A DNA stretch of 64,000 nt, taken from NCBI GenBank assembly GCA_019234295.1, contig JAFALK010000049.1, positions 17,107-81,106 on the forward strand, read 5' to 3'. This DNA comes from Roseateles sp. GTDB taxonomy: Bacteria > Pseudomonadota > Gammaproteobacteria > Burkholderiales > Burkholderiaceae_C. Position numbers and translations under genes: made by a program. Position 1 is the stretch's first letter; each line of letters opens with the position of its first letter. Below the pieces are notes generated by a model. The model was not told the origin of the DNA. It worked only from the letters and a program-made list of their open reading frames with translations, and did no database searches. Below, piece by piece: positions 8,595-15,143 of the stretch.

Positions 8595-10490
8595 ATGAGG
8601 TCGATTGTTTTCCTGGCGCTGTGGGCCTGTACCGCGGCCTTCGCGTCCGAGCTGAGCGTGCCCGCCCTCATTCCGGCGCCGGTCGAAATGCAGCGGTATG
8701 CGGGCGAGTTCCGCATCAATGCCGCCACTCGCATCGCCGTGCAGTCCGCAGAACTGAGCGAAGTGGCCGAGGATCTGGCCCAGCACCTGCGCCGCGCCAC
8801 CGGCTTCAGAATTCCGGTCGACAAGAGCCGACTCAAGGTCGCGAGCAGCAATCGCATTGTGTTCGCCTTGGATACCCGGCTGGCGGCCGAGGGCTACCGG
8901 CTGAACGTCAGCCGCCAGCGGGTCGTGCTGGTTGGTGCTTCGCCGGCCGGAGCGTTTCGCGGCGTGCAGACGCTGCTGCAACTGCTGCCCAAGGAGATTG
9001 AGCGGGAGGTCGTGACGAAGCCCTTGGCCTGGACCATGCCTGCGCTCGCCATCAGTGACCAACCGCGCTTTGGCTGGCGCGGGCTCATGCTCGACGTCTC
9101 GCGCCACTTCTTCACCGTCGACGAGGTCAAGGGCTTTATCGACCAGATGGTCAAGTACAAATTCAACCTGCTGCACTGGCACCTGACGGACGACCAGGGC
9201 TGGCGCGTCGAGATCAAGAGCCTGCCGCGCCTGACCGAAGTCGGGGCGTGGCGGGTGGGCAAGACCGGCACTTTCGGGCGCTTCTCGCCGCCCACCGCTG
9301 ACGAACCGCGGGACTACGGGGGCTTCTACACGCAAGATCAGGTCCGCGAGGTCGTGGCCTATGCCAAGGCTCGGTATGTGGATGTGCTGCCCGAGGTCGA
9401 CATGCCGGGGCACAGCCTGGCCGCGCTGGCGGCCTACCCGGAACTGAGCTGCACGCCCGGCAGCTACGCCGTCAACGCTGGCGAGCCCATGTTCGTTCGG
9501 CAGCCGGGCGAGCACTCGCGGGCGCTGGTGGACAACACGCTGTGCCCCGCCAACGAGAAGGTCTACGCGTTCGCGGACCAGGTGTTTACGGAGCTGGCTC
9601 AGCTCTTCCCCTTCGAGTACCTGCACATGGGCGGCGACGAAACCGTCCGCAGCTTCTGGGCAAAGAGCGAGGCCATCCAGGGTCTGATGGAACGCGAGAA
9701 GCTCAAGAACCTTGACGAGGTGCAGGCCTACTTCGTGGGCCGGATCCAGAAGATCATCAGCGCCAAGGGCAAGAAGCTGATCGGTTGGGACGAGATCCTG
9801 CAGGGCGGGCTGGTGCCGGATGCTGCGGTCATGAGCTGGCGCGGCATGCAGGGCGGCATCGACGCGGCCCGGCTCGGGCACGAGGTGGTGATGTCGCCCA
9901 GCGACTTCGTCTACGTGGACCTGATGCAGGGCGACGCGGCGATCGAGCCCCCGGTCTATTCCTCGCTGCGCCTGAGCAAGACCTACCAGTTCGAGCCGGT
10001 GCCGGAGGGCGTCGATGCGCGGCTGGTCAAGGGAGGGCAGGCCAATCTGTGGACCGAGCAGATCTACAACATGCGGCACGCGCAATACATGACCTGGCCG
10101 CGCGCGCTGGCCGTGGCCGAAGCATTGTGGAGCCCGAAGGACAAGCGTGACTGGGCCGGCTTCGTGCCCCGGATGGAAGCGCACTTCAAGCGCTTCGACG
10201 AGGCCAGGGTTAAGTACGCGCCCAGCCTCTACGACCCGATCATCAAAGCCACTGAAGCGGCGGCGGGCGGCCTGCAGGTGGAAATGAGCACCGAGGTCGC
10301 CGGCCTGAGCCTGCACTACAGCTTCGATGGCTCATTCCCGGACGAGTTCTATCCGGCCTACTCTGCGCCGCTGGCCGTGCCCAAGGATGCCGCCGTCATG
10401 AAGGTGATTGCCTACCGCGACGACAAGCCGCTTGGGCGGATGCTCGTGGTGCCGGTGGAGGAATTGCGCAAACGCGCTGGCAAGCCCTGA
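8595..10490 (+). CDS. GH20 beta-N-acetylhexosaminidase
   Basis: A 631-residue protein. The ATG at 8595 (TGGAG at 8582-8586) gives a short signal peptide ending near AFASE. Domains: an N-terminal GH20b-like domain (about 22-150), the catalytic barrel with WHLTDDQGWR near residue 195 and the catalytic pair Asp348-Glu349 in HMGGDET, and a C-terminal CHB/HEX-type sandwich. GH20 enzymes cleave terminal beta-GlcNAc or beta-GalNAc by substrate-assisted catalysis in the periplasm or outside. It is the last gene of the operon, 80 bp after the GH109 gene, and would trim beta-linked HexNAc from the same glycans. Confidence 0.92.
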   Translation: MRSIVFLALWACTAAFASELSVPALIPAPVEMQRYAGEFRINAATRIAVQSAELSEVAEDLAQHLRRATGFRIPVDKSRLKVASSNRIVFALDTRLAAEGYRLNVSRQRVVLVGASPAGAFRGVQTLLQLLPKEIEREVVTKPLAWTMPALAISDQPRFGWRGLMLDVSRHFFTVDEVKGFIDQMVKYKFNLLHWHLTDDQGWRVEIKSLPRLTEVGAWRVGKTGTFGRFSPPTADEPRDYGGFYTQDQVREVVAYAKARYVDVLPEVDMPGHSLAALAAYPELSCTPGSYAVNAGEPMFVRQPGEHSRALVDNTLCPANEKVYAFADQVFTELAQLFPFEYLHMGGDETVRSFWAKSEAIQGLMEREKLKNLDEVQAYFVGRIQKIISAKGKKLIGWDEILQGGLVPDAAVMSWRGMQGGIDAARLGHEVVMSPSDFVYVDLMQGDAAIEPPVYSSLRLSKTYQFEPVPEGVDARLVKGGQANLWTEQIYNMRHAQYMTWPRALAVAEALWSPKDKRDWAGFVPRMEAHFKRFDEARVKYAPSLYDPIIKATEAAAGGLQVEMSTEVAGLSLHYSFDGSFPDEFYPAYSAPLAVPKDAAVMKVIAYRDDKPLGRMLVVPVEELRKRAGKP

Positions 10491-10668
10491 TCAACAGCCG
10501 GCCTTCAGCGCCATCGAGGGCACCGTCGTTGACTGGGTTGATTCCGTAGCGCAATTGGATGCGGGAACGCATTCGACTGTTCTTCAGGAGCGCTTGCCGT
10601 TCCGAAACGCGCCCACCCCGCCATGGCCTGCACCTTCGCCAACGAATCAGGGAACTTCGATCCGCCGA

Positions 10669-10923
10669 CTATTTGTTGATCTTTCTATAGCGCGCCTCGA
10701 TCCTGCCGCAGAAATCACCAAGCTTCAGATCAAGCGCTGTCGCGATCCGAAGAAGCACGCTGATGGTGGGTTGCTTCCGGCCCACCTCGATCAGCGAGAT
10801 GTACGGCCTATCCAAATCAGCGCGATGAGCAAGGTCTTCCTGCGTCAGATCGAGCTCGAGCCGGCGTGCTTTCACTTCGATGGCTAAGGCTTCGATGAGA
10901 GGTTGATTTCGACTGGGCCGCAT
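10669..10923 (-). CDS. XRE-family HTH transcriptional regulator
   Basis: An 84-residue protein that is essentially one Cro/C1-type helix-turn-helix: LTQEDLAHRADLDRPYISLIE is interrupted only by the turn, then RKQPTISVLLRIATALD (about residues 25-68). No ligand-binding or peptidase domain. AAAGG lies just before the ATG at 10923. The half-site of an inverted repeat (10928-10935) overlaps this ribosome-binding region, so autoregulation is likely. It is divergent from an ECF sigma gene; the target is unknown. Confidence 0.85.
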   Translation of the reverse strand: MRPSRNQPLIEALAIEVKARRLELDLTQEDLAHRADLDRPYISLIEVGRKQPTISVLLRIATALDLKLGDFCGRIEARYRKINK

Positions 10924-10927
10924 TGGC

Positions 10928-10973
10928 CTTTAGTGTTTGCATTGTGTACACTAAAGACACGTGTCTATAGACA
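10928..10973. promoter_or_regulatory. nested palindromes between the XRE and sigma genes
   Basis: Three perfect dyads in 46 bp: CTTTAGTG (10928-10935) with CACTAAAG (10949-10956), 13-nt spacer; the self-complementary AGACACGTGTCT (10955-10966); and TGTCTATAGACA (10962-10973). The first is the likely XRE operator. A weak rightward promoter TTGTGT-18-TATAGA (10942-10971) would overlap all three. Confidence 0.55.
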
Positions 10974-11034
10974 GCAATTTTGCGCTTTGCGCCCGACACG
11001 TTCACTCAGGCGCAGTGCATTGCGGGGATCTGAC

Positions 11035-11514
11035 GTGCTTAAGAACTTGCCCCCCATCTTTTCCCGGGTCCGCGCAGCCTTGATGCGCCGCGGCCGTTCG
11101 GAGCACGAAGCGGAGGACCTTGTGCAGGAGGCTTGGGTGCGCCTCGCTTGCTACGAACAAGAACAAGTAGTCCTGGAGCCTGAGGCATTCATGATGCGAA
11201 CCGCGCTCAACCTCTCAATCGATGCGCACCGCTCTAGCGTCAGTCACGGCGAAGAGGTGCTGCTGGAGGAAGTTGTCCTTGTCGATTCAGCCCCCAGCAC
11301 GGAGGCGATCGTCCTCGGCCGGGAGCGCGCCCGGCGCATGAGCCACTGCCTTGGCCGACTGCCCGACAGGTCTCGTGCGATCTTTCTTGCTCATCGGATC
11401 GACGGCCGGACGTACCAGGACATTGCCAATGAGCACGGTTTGAGCATCAGCACCGTCGAAAAGCACATTGCCCGCGCAACAATGCAGCTCACCACTTGGA
11501 TGGACGGATGGTAG
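11035..11514 (+). CDS. orphan ECF (FecI-like) RNA polymerase sigma factor
   Basis: 159 residues from the GTG at 11035, chosen because GGGGA (11024-11028) is correctly spaced; an ATG at 10903 would put the start inside the XRE gene. Region 2 is visible as EHEAEDLVQEAWVRL and region 4 as LPDRSRAIFLAHRIDGRTYQDIA plus the HTH GLSISTVEKHIARA. FecI-type sigma factors usually sit beside a FecR-like sensor and a TonB-dependent receptor; neither follows here. The XRE gene and palindromes upstream suggest control by transcription instead. Confidence 0.85.
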   Translation: MLKNLPPIFSRVRAALMRRGRSEHEAEDLVQEAWVRLACYEQEQVVLEPEAFMMRTALNLSIDAHRSSVSHGEEVLLEEVVLVDSAPSTEAIVLGRERARRMSHCLGRLPDRSRAIFLAHRIDGRTYQDIANEHGLSISTVEKHIARATMQLTTWMDGW

Positions 11515-11588
11515 CGTCACGGCGTGATGCGGGGTGTTGAGCTGAAATCTGGCCGCCACCTCCGCGCCTGGTGACCCGGCCAGCGCGA

Positions 11589-11933
11589 TCACACCTTCTT
11601 CACGAACTCTGACTTCAAGCCCATCGCCCCGATCCCGTCGATCTTGCAGTCGATGTCGTGATCGCCGTCGGTGAGGCGGATGTTCTTCACCTTGGTCCCA
11701 ACCTTGACGACCAGGGACGATCCCTTGATCTTCAGGTCCTTGACGACCGTGACCGTGTCGCCGTCCTGCAGAACATTGCCCACCGCGTCCTTGATGACGC
11801 GGACCTCATCGCCTGCGGCAGATTCCGACTCCTGAGCCGACCATTCGTTGCCGCACTCAGGGCAGATCAGTTGGGAGCCGTCCTCGTAGGTGTAGGCGGA
11901 TTGGCATTTGGGGCAGGCGGGCAGGGTGCTCAT
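11589..11933 (-). CDS. yjdM: YjdM/PhnA-family zinc-ribbon protein
   Basis: 114 residues. An N-terminal zinc ribbon with CPKC (about 8-11) and CPEC (about 24-27) is followed by the family's [24 protein letters not shown] core and a C-terminal [17 protein letters not shown] strand pair. Length matches the family. Historically named PhnA, although most members have no proven link to phosphonate use; cellular role unknown. It reads leftward, convergent with the sigma gene, and stands alone. Confidence 0.9.
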   Translation of the reverse strand: MSTLPACPKCQSAYTYEDGSQLICPECGNEWSAQESESAAGDEVRVIKDAVGNVLQDGDTVTVVKDLKIKGSSLVVKVGTKVKNIRLTDGDHDIDCKIDGIGAMGLKSEFVKKV

Positions 11934-11987
11934 GGCGGTATCGCTGTCGGAAATGAAGAGGAAGGCCCCGCGCGCTTGCGCGAACTC

Positions 11988-12170
11988 TCAGGCTTGGTTC
12001 TCGTCGGTGCCGCTGGGCACAAAGCTTGCGCCATGCGCTGCCAGGTACTCGCGTATCAGTCGGCGAACCACCTGCGAGGGTGTGACGTCCTGCTTGGCGC
12101 AGAGCGCCTCGAACGCCTTCTTTTTGGCTGGGTCGATCAAGACTGTCAGTCGTGCTGTCTTCTGTTCCAT
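11988..12170 (-). CDS. small ribbon-helix-helix (CopG-like) protein
   Basis: 60 residues. The segment TARLTVLIDPAKKKAFEAL gives a beta strand then helix, and TPSQVVRRLIREYL a second helix, the pattern of ribbon-helix-helix DNA-binding proteins and many antitoxins. No toxin gene adjoins it; the neighbour upstream is a divergent membrane-protein gene. A good leftward promoter lies at 12206-12233. Likely a small repressor; target unknown. Confidence 0.75.
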   Translation of the reverse strand: MEQKTARLTVLIDPAKKKAFEALCAKQDVTPSQVVRRLIREYLAAHGASFVPSGTDENQA

Positions 12171-12205
12171 GATGCCCGCCGCACCGACATAGATATGTGC
12201 GTCAG

Positions 12206-12233
12206 ATTATAATAAAAAACTAATTGAAGGCAA
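12206..12233 (-). promoter_or_regulatory. promoter of the ribbon-helix-helix gene
   Basis: On the minus strand TTGCCT (12228-12233), a 16-nt AT-rich spacer and a perfect TATAAT (12206-12211). Transcription would start near 12199, about 30 nt before the ATG at 12170. Confidence 0.55.
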
Positions 12234-12249
12234 ATTCGATTGGAGACGA

Positions 12250-13119
12250 GTGCCCGTGGGAATCCAGTCTGGCAATCCTGAAGGGGGGCCCGCGCCCGAC
12301 GACGCTTCTCGATCCGCAATCGGTGGGCCATCGATGGGTCGGTCTTCTCTCACGGCCCTCAAGTACCTGCACCGTTTGACGGGGCGACGCCGCAACCGCA
12401 CGGTCAACCGGCAGCTGGGTGGCATCCTCGCCTTCGTAGCGGGGGCGGTGAATGCGGGCGGATTTCTTGCCGTGCAGCGCTACACCTCGCACATGACCGG
12501 CGTCATCTCGGCCATGGCAGACAACCTGGCGACCGGCGGACTTGCGCTGGCCTTGGCCGGCATGGCCTCGCTGCTGTCGTTTGTGTTGGGCGCGAGTTGC
12601 ACGGCCATTCTGATCAACTGGGCGAGGCGTCGGCGCATGCATAGCAAGTACGCGCTGGCCTTGTTGCTGGAGGCCGGGATGCTGCTGGTTTTCGGCCTGA
12701 TCGGCGCCAATCTGGAGTCCTCCGGGCATCTGCTGGTGCCCAGCGCCGTGCTGCTGCTTTGCTTCATCATGGGTCTTCAAAACGCCATCGTCACCAAGAT
12801 TTCCCAGGCCGAGATTCGCACCACCCATATGACCGGAAACGTCACGGACCTGGGCATCGAATTGGGACGCTTGCTCTACTGGAATCGCACGCACGCGGCC
12901 AACCAGGTTCACTTCGTGAGGGCCAATCGCGACAAGCTGTTCATCCACGCGGTGATCCTGAGTCTGTTCTTTGTCGGTGGTGTCATCGGTGCGCTGGCAT
13001 TCAAGGGCTTCGGCTTCTCGGCCACGATTCCGATTGCCTGCCTTCTGCTGGTGATGGCCTTTCCGCCGCTGGTCCGCGACATGCGGCGCGCACGCGTCGG
13101 TCATTCGCCAACACCATGA
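12250..13119 (+). CDS. DUF1275 (YoaK-family) integral membrane protein
   Basis: 289 residues from the GTG at 12250; an ATG at 12334 with a purine-rich stretch upstream would give a 261-residue product and is a real alternative, since the first 28 residues are poorly ordered. About six membrane segments, beginning with LGGILAFVAGAVNAGGFLAV, and the family motifs TSHMTGVISAMADNL and TTHMTGNVTDLGIELG. The biochemical function of DUF1275 proteins is not established. It stands alone in + orientation before a spermidine-synthase-like gene, with a 44-bp gap. Confidence 0.85.
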   Translation: MPVGIQSGNPEGGPAPDDASRSAIGGPSMGRSSLTALKYLHRLTGRRRNRTVNRQLGGILAFVAGAVNAGGFLAVQRYTSHMTGVISAMADNLATGGLALALAGMASLLSFVLGASCTAILINWARRRRMHSKYALALLLEAGMLLVFGLIGANLESSGHLLVPSAVLLLCFIMGLQNAIVTKISQAEIRTTHMTGNVTDLGIELGRLLYWNRTHAANQVHFVRANRDKLFIHAVILSLFFVGGVIGALAFKGFGFSATIPIACLLLVMAFPPLVRDMRRARVGHSPTP

Positions 13120-13163
13120 CCACCGCATGTGAAGCGATCTCAAGTCCATTCAGCTGAAACACC

Positions 13164-13937
13164 ATGCCCCAGAACGCCGACAGCCACGAGCACGTCAAAC
13201 CCTATGTCTACGAGACGCCGCACAGCAAGGCGCTTCATTTCACGATCTCGCAGATCCAGAGTCGCATGCAGACCAACCGGCCGGATGCACTCGATCTGGA
13301 CTACACGCGGACCATGATGGGCGTGCTGCTGTTCAACAGCAGGCCAGAGAGCCTGGCCATGATTGGCCTCGGAGGTGGTTCGCTGGCCAAGTTCTGCCAT
13401 CGGCATCTCCCTGCCACCCGGATCAAGGTCGTGGAGATCAACCCGCACGTGATCGCCTTGCGCGACGAGTTCGGCATTCCGTCTGACGATCAGCGGTTCA
13501 AAGTTCGGCGCGGAGACGGTGCGGCCTACGTGCAAGAGGCACCCTACCCGGTCGATGTGCTGATGGTGGACGGCTTCGACAGCGAAGGCCAGCCGCCCGC
13601 CTTGTGCTCGCAGCGCTTCTACGACGATTGCTACGACACCTTGCAGCCGGGCGGCATCCTGGTCGTCAATCTTCACGCGTGGCACGACAGCTACGAAGTC
13701 TTCATCGACAGGATTAGTCGCAGCTTCGCCAATGAAGTGCTGGTCGTCCCCGGCGCAGATTGCAGCAACAACATCGTGTTTGCGAGCAAGGGCACGCTCT
13801 TGCCCCGCTTCAATCCATCGATCCTGCGCAAGCACGTGCAATTCGATCAACAGACCTGGAACGAGCTGAGGCCGGCGTTCGTTCGAGTTGCATCCGCGTT
13901 GATGAAGCAGGCCGAGGGCAGGTCCAGGGCAACGTGA
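13164..13937 (+). CDS. spermidine-synthase-like SAM-dependent protein
   Basis: 257 residues with a class I methyltransferase/polyamine synthase fold: glycine-rich nucleotide site AMIGLGGGSLAKF (about 65-77), acidic strand end IKVVEINPHVI (about 90-100), then VLMVDGFDSEGQP in the region of the catalytic Asp. Proteins of this type are often annotated SpeE-like, but many lack true aminopropyltransferase activity. No speD or other polyamine gene is nearby, so the substrate is left open. Confidence 0.8.
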   Translation: MPQNADSHEHVKPYVYETPHSKALHFTISQIQSRMQTNRPDALDLDYTRTMMGVLLFNSRPESLAMIGLGGGSLAKFCHRHLPATRIKVVEINPHVIALRDEFGIPSDDQRFKVRRGDGAAYVQEAPYPVDVLMVDGFDSEGQPPALCSQRFYDDCYDTLQPGGILVVNLHAWHDSYEVFIDRISRSFANEVLVVPGADCSNNIVFASKGTLLPRFNPSILRKHVQFDQQTWNELRPAFVRVASALMKQAEGRSRAT

Positions 13938-13985
13938 AGCTCGCGCTTGCCTCGCGGGGTGACGGGCCATAGACTGGCACGCTCA

Positions 13986-14786
13986 ATGCTGGAAATGCTG
14001 CGTACCCGTCGCTGCCTGTTCAGTCGCCCATTTGGCCTCCAATTGTGGAGCGTCCTCTTCTGGGCGGCCCTCAGCCCATGCAGTGGCGCCGAGCCCCGGA
14101 CCTTCTCCGTCGGCGTCGAGGACTATCCAAACTTCCTGCCCTACTCCTCCTGCGTCAAGGGCCAATACAGCGGCCTGGGGCGGGACATCCTCGACGCGTT
14201 TGCGCACGAGCGCGGCTACGTGTTCCGCTATGAGGTCTATCCGCTCAAGCGGCGCGACAGACTCTTCGTCGAAGGGCGGCTGGATTTCAGCTTTCCGGAC
14301 AACCCGAACTGGGTGGCGGATCTCAAGAAGAAGGTATCGATCGCCTATGCCCCGATGTTGGAGTTCACCGACGGCGTGTTGCTGAACGCCAGCGATCGGG
14401 GCAAGGGTGTTGCGCACTTGAAAGTGCTCGGCATTCCCCTGGGCTTCACGCCCTATCCCTACCAGCAGTTGATGATGGCGGGTGCCTTGAGAGTGGAGGA
14501 GTCGCAGCAGTACGACGCGCTCTACGAGCAACTCATCATGCGCCGTGTTGATGGCGCCTACATGAACACGCGGATCGCCCGGCACTACTGGTCGCGCCTT
14601 CACCCGGATCGCAAGACCGCGCTGGTCTACGACGCCAATCTGCCCCACGCCTCGGGCTATTGGTATCTGTCGTCGATCAAGTACTCGAGCATCATCGACG
14701 AGTTCAAGAGGTATCTCGCTGCGCATCGGCAGGACGTTGACGAGCTGAAGAAGCGCTATGGCTTCGATGCCGCGGAAGACGAGTAG
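13986..14786 (+). CDS. periplasmic substrate-binding protein of the SBP_bac_3 type
   Basis: 266 residues from the ATG at 13986. The N-terminus has a hydrophobic segment (about 17-33) ending near CSGAEP, consistent with a signal peptide. The mature protein starts TFSVGVEDYPNFLPYS and continues as a family-3 solute-binding fold with GLGRDILDAFA and a final EFKRYLAAHRQDVDELKKRYG helix. No ABC permease or ATPase adjoins it, so it is an orphan binding protein or sensor. Ligand unknown; amino acids are common for the family. Confidence 0.7.
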   Translation: MLEMLRTRRCLFSRPFGLQLWSVLFWAALSPCSGAEPRTFSVGVEDYPNFLPYSSCVKGQYSGLGRDILDAFAHERGYVFRYEVYPLKRRDRLFVEGRLDFSFPDNPNWVADLKKKVSIAYAPMLEFTDGVLLNASDRGKGVAHLKVLGIPLGFTPYPYQQLMMAGALRVEESQQYDALYEQLIMRRVDGAYMNTRIARHYWSRLHPDRKTALVYDANLPHASGYWYLSSIKYSSIIDEFKRYLAAHRQDVDELKKRYGFDAAEDE

Positions 14787-14824
14787 GCCGCCCATGCACC
14801 GACTCATGCCTGAGCACACAAGAA

Positions 14825-14856
14825 GAAGCCCCGCAGGCTTGCGCATGCGGGGCTTC
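14825..14856 (-). terminator. intrinsic terminator after tRNA-Asn (copy 1)
   Basis: Perfect 11-bp stem GAAGCCCCGCA/TGCGGGGCTTC (14825-14835 and 14846-14856) with a 10-nt loop, followed on the minus strand by a T-rich run. It may also stop transcription of the rightward binding-protein gene ending at 14786. Confidence 0.8.
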
Positions 14857-14860
14857 AAAG

Positions 14861-14936
14861 TGGCTCCTCGACCTGGGCTCGAACCAGGGACCTACGGATT
14901 AACAGTCCGGCGCTCTACCGACTGAGCTATCGAGGA
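14861..14936 (-). tRNA. tRNA-Asn (GTT), copy 1
   Basis: 76 nt including an encoded CCA. Read on the minus strand, TCCTCGA pairs with TCGAGGA in the acceptor stem, the D-loop has AGCTCAGTCGGTAGAGC, the anticodon loop is CTGTTAA with anticodon GTT, and the T-arm has GGTTCGAGCC. Identical to the copy at 15019-15094. Confidence 0.97.
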
Positions 14937-14977
14937 ATCGTTTGGGTGTGCCTGCCAATCGGTTGCAGCAGGCCATC

Positions 14978-15010
14978 AATAAAAAGAGAACCTCAACTGC
15001 AGGCTCTCTT
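14978..15010 (-). terminator. intrinsic terminator after tRNA-Asn (copy 2)
   Basis: On the minus strand a 9-bp stem with one G-U pair (15002-15010 with 14984-14992) and a 9-nt loop, followed by a run of T residues. It separates the two tRNA-Asn genes into independent transcripts. Confidence 0.75.
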
Positions 15011-15018
15011 GAATTCTG

Positions 15019-15094
15019 TGGCTCCTCGACCTGGGCTCGAACCAGGGACCTACGGATTAACAGTCCGGCGCTCTACCGACTGAGCTATCGAGGA
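15019..15094 (-). tRNA. tRNA-Asn (GTT), copy 2
   Basis: 76 nt, base-for-base the same as copy 1, including CCA and anticodon GTT. It is the upstream copy in the direction of transcription and is followed by its own terminator. Confidence 0.97.
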
Positions 15095-15143
15095 ACAGAG
15101 CCGCAAATTATAGACCAGAAATCGTCAGGCCGGCAAGCTCCGC

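Noticed and set aside
11988..12170. Toxin-antitoxin module based on the ribbon-helix-helix protein
   Set aside because: No toxin-like gene lies beside it on either side; only the DNA-binding partner is visible.
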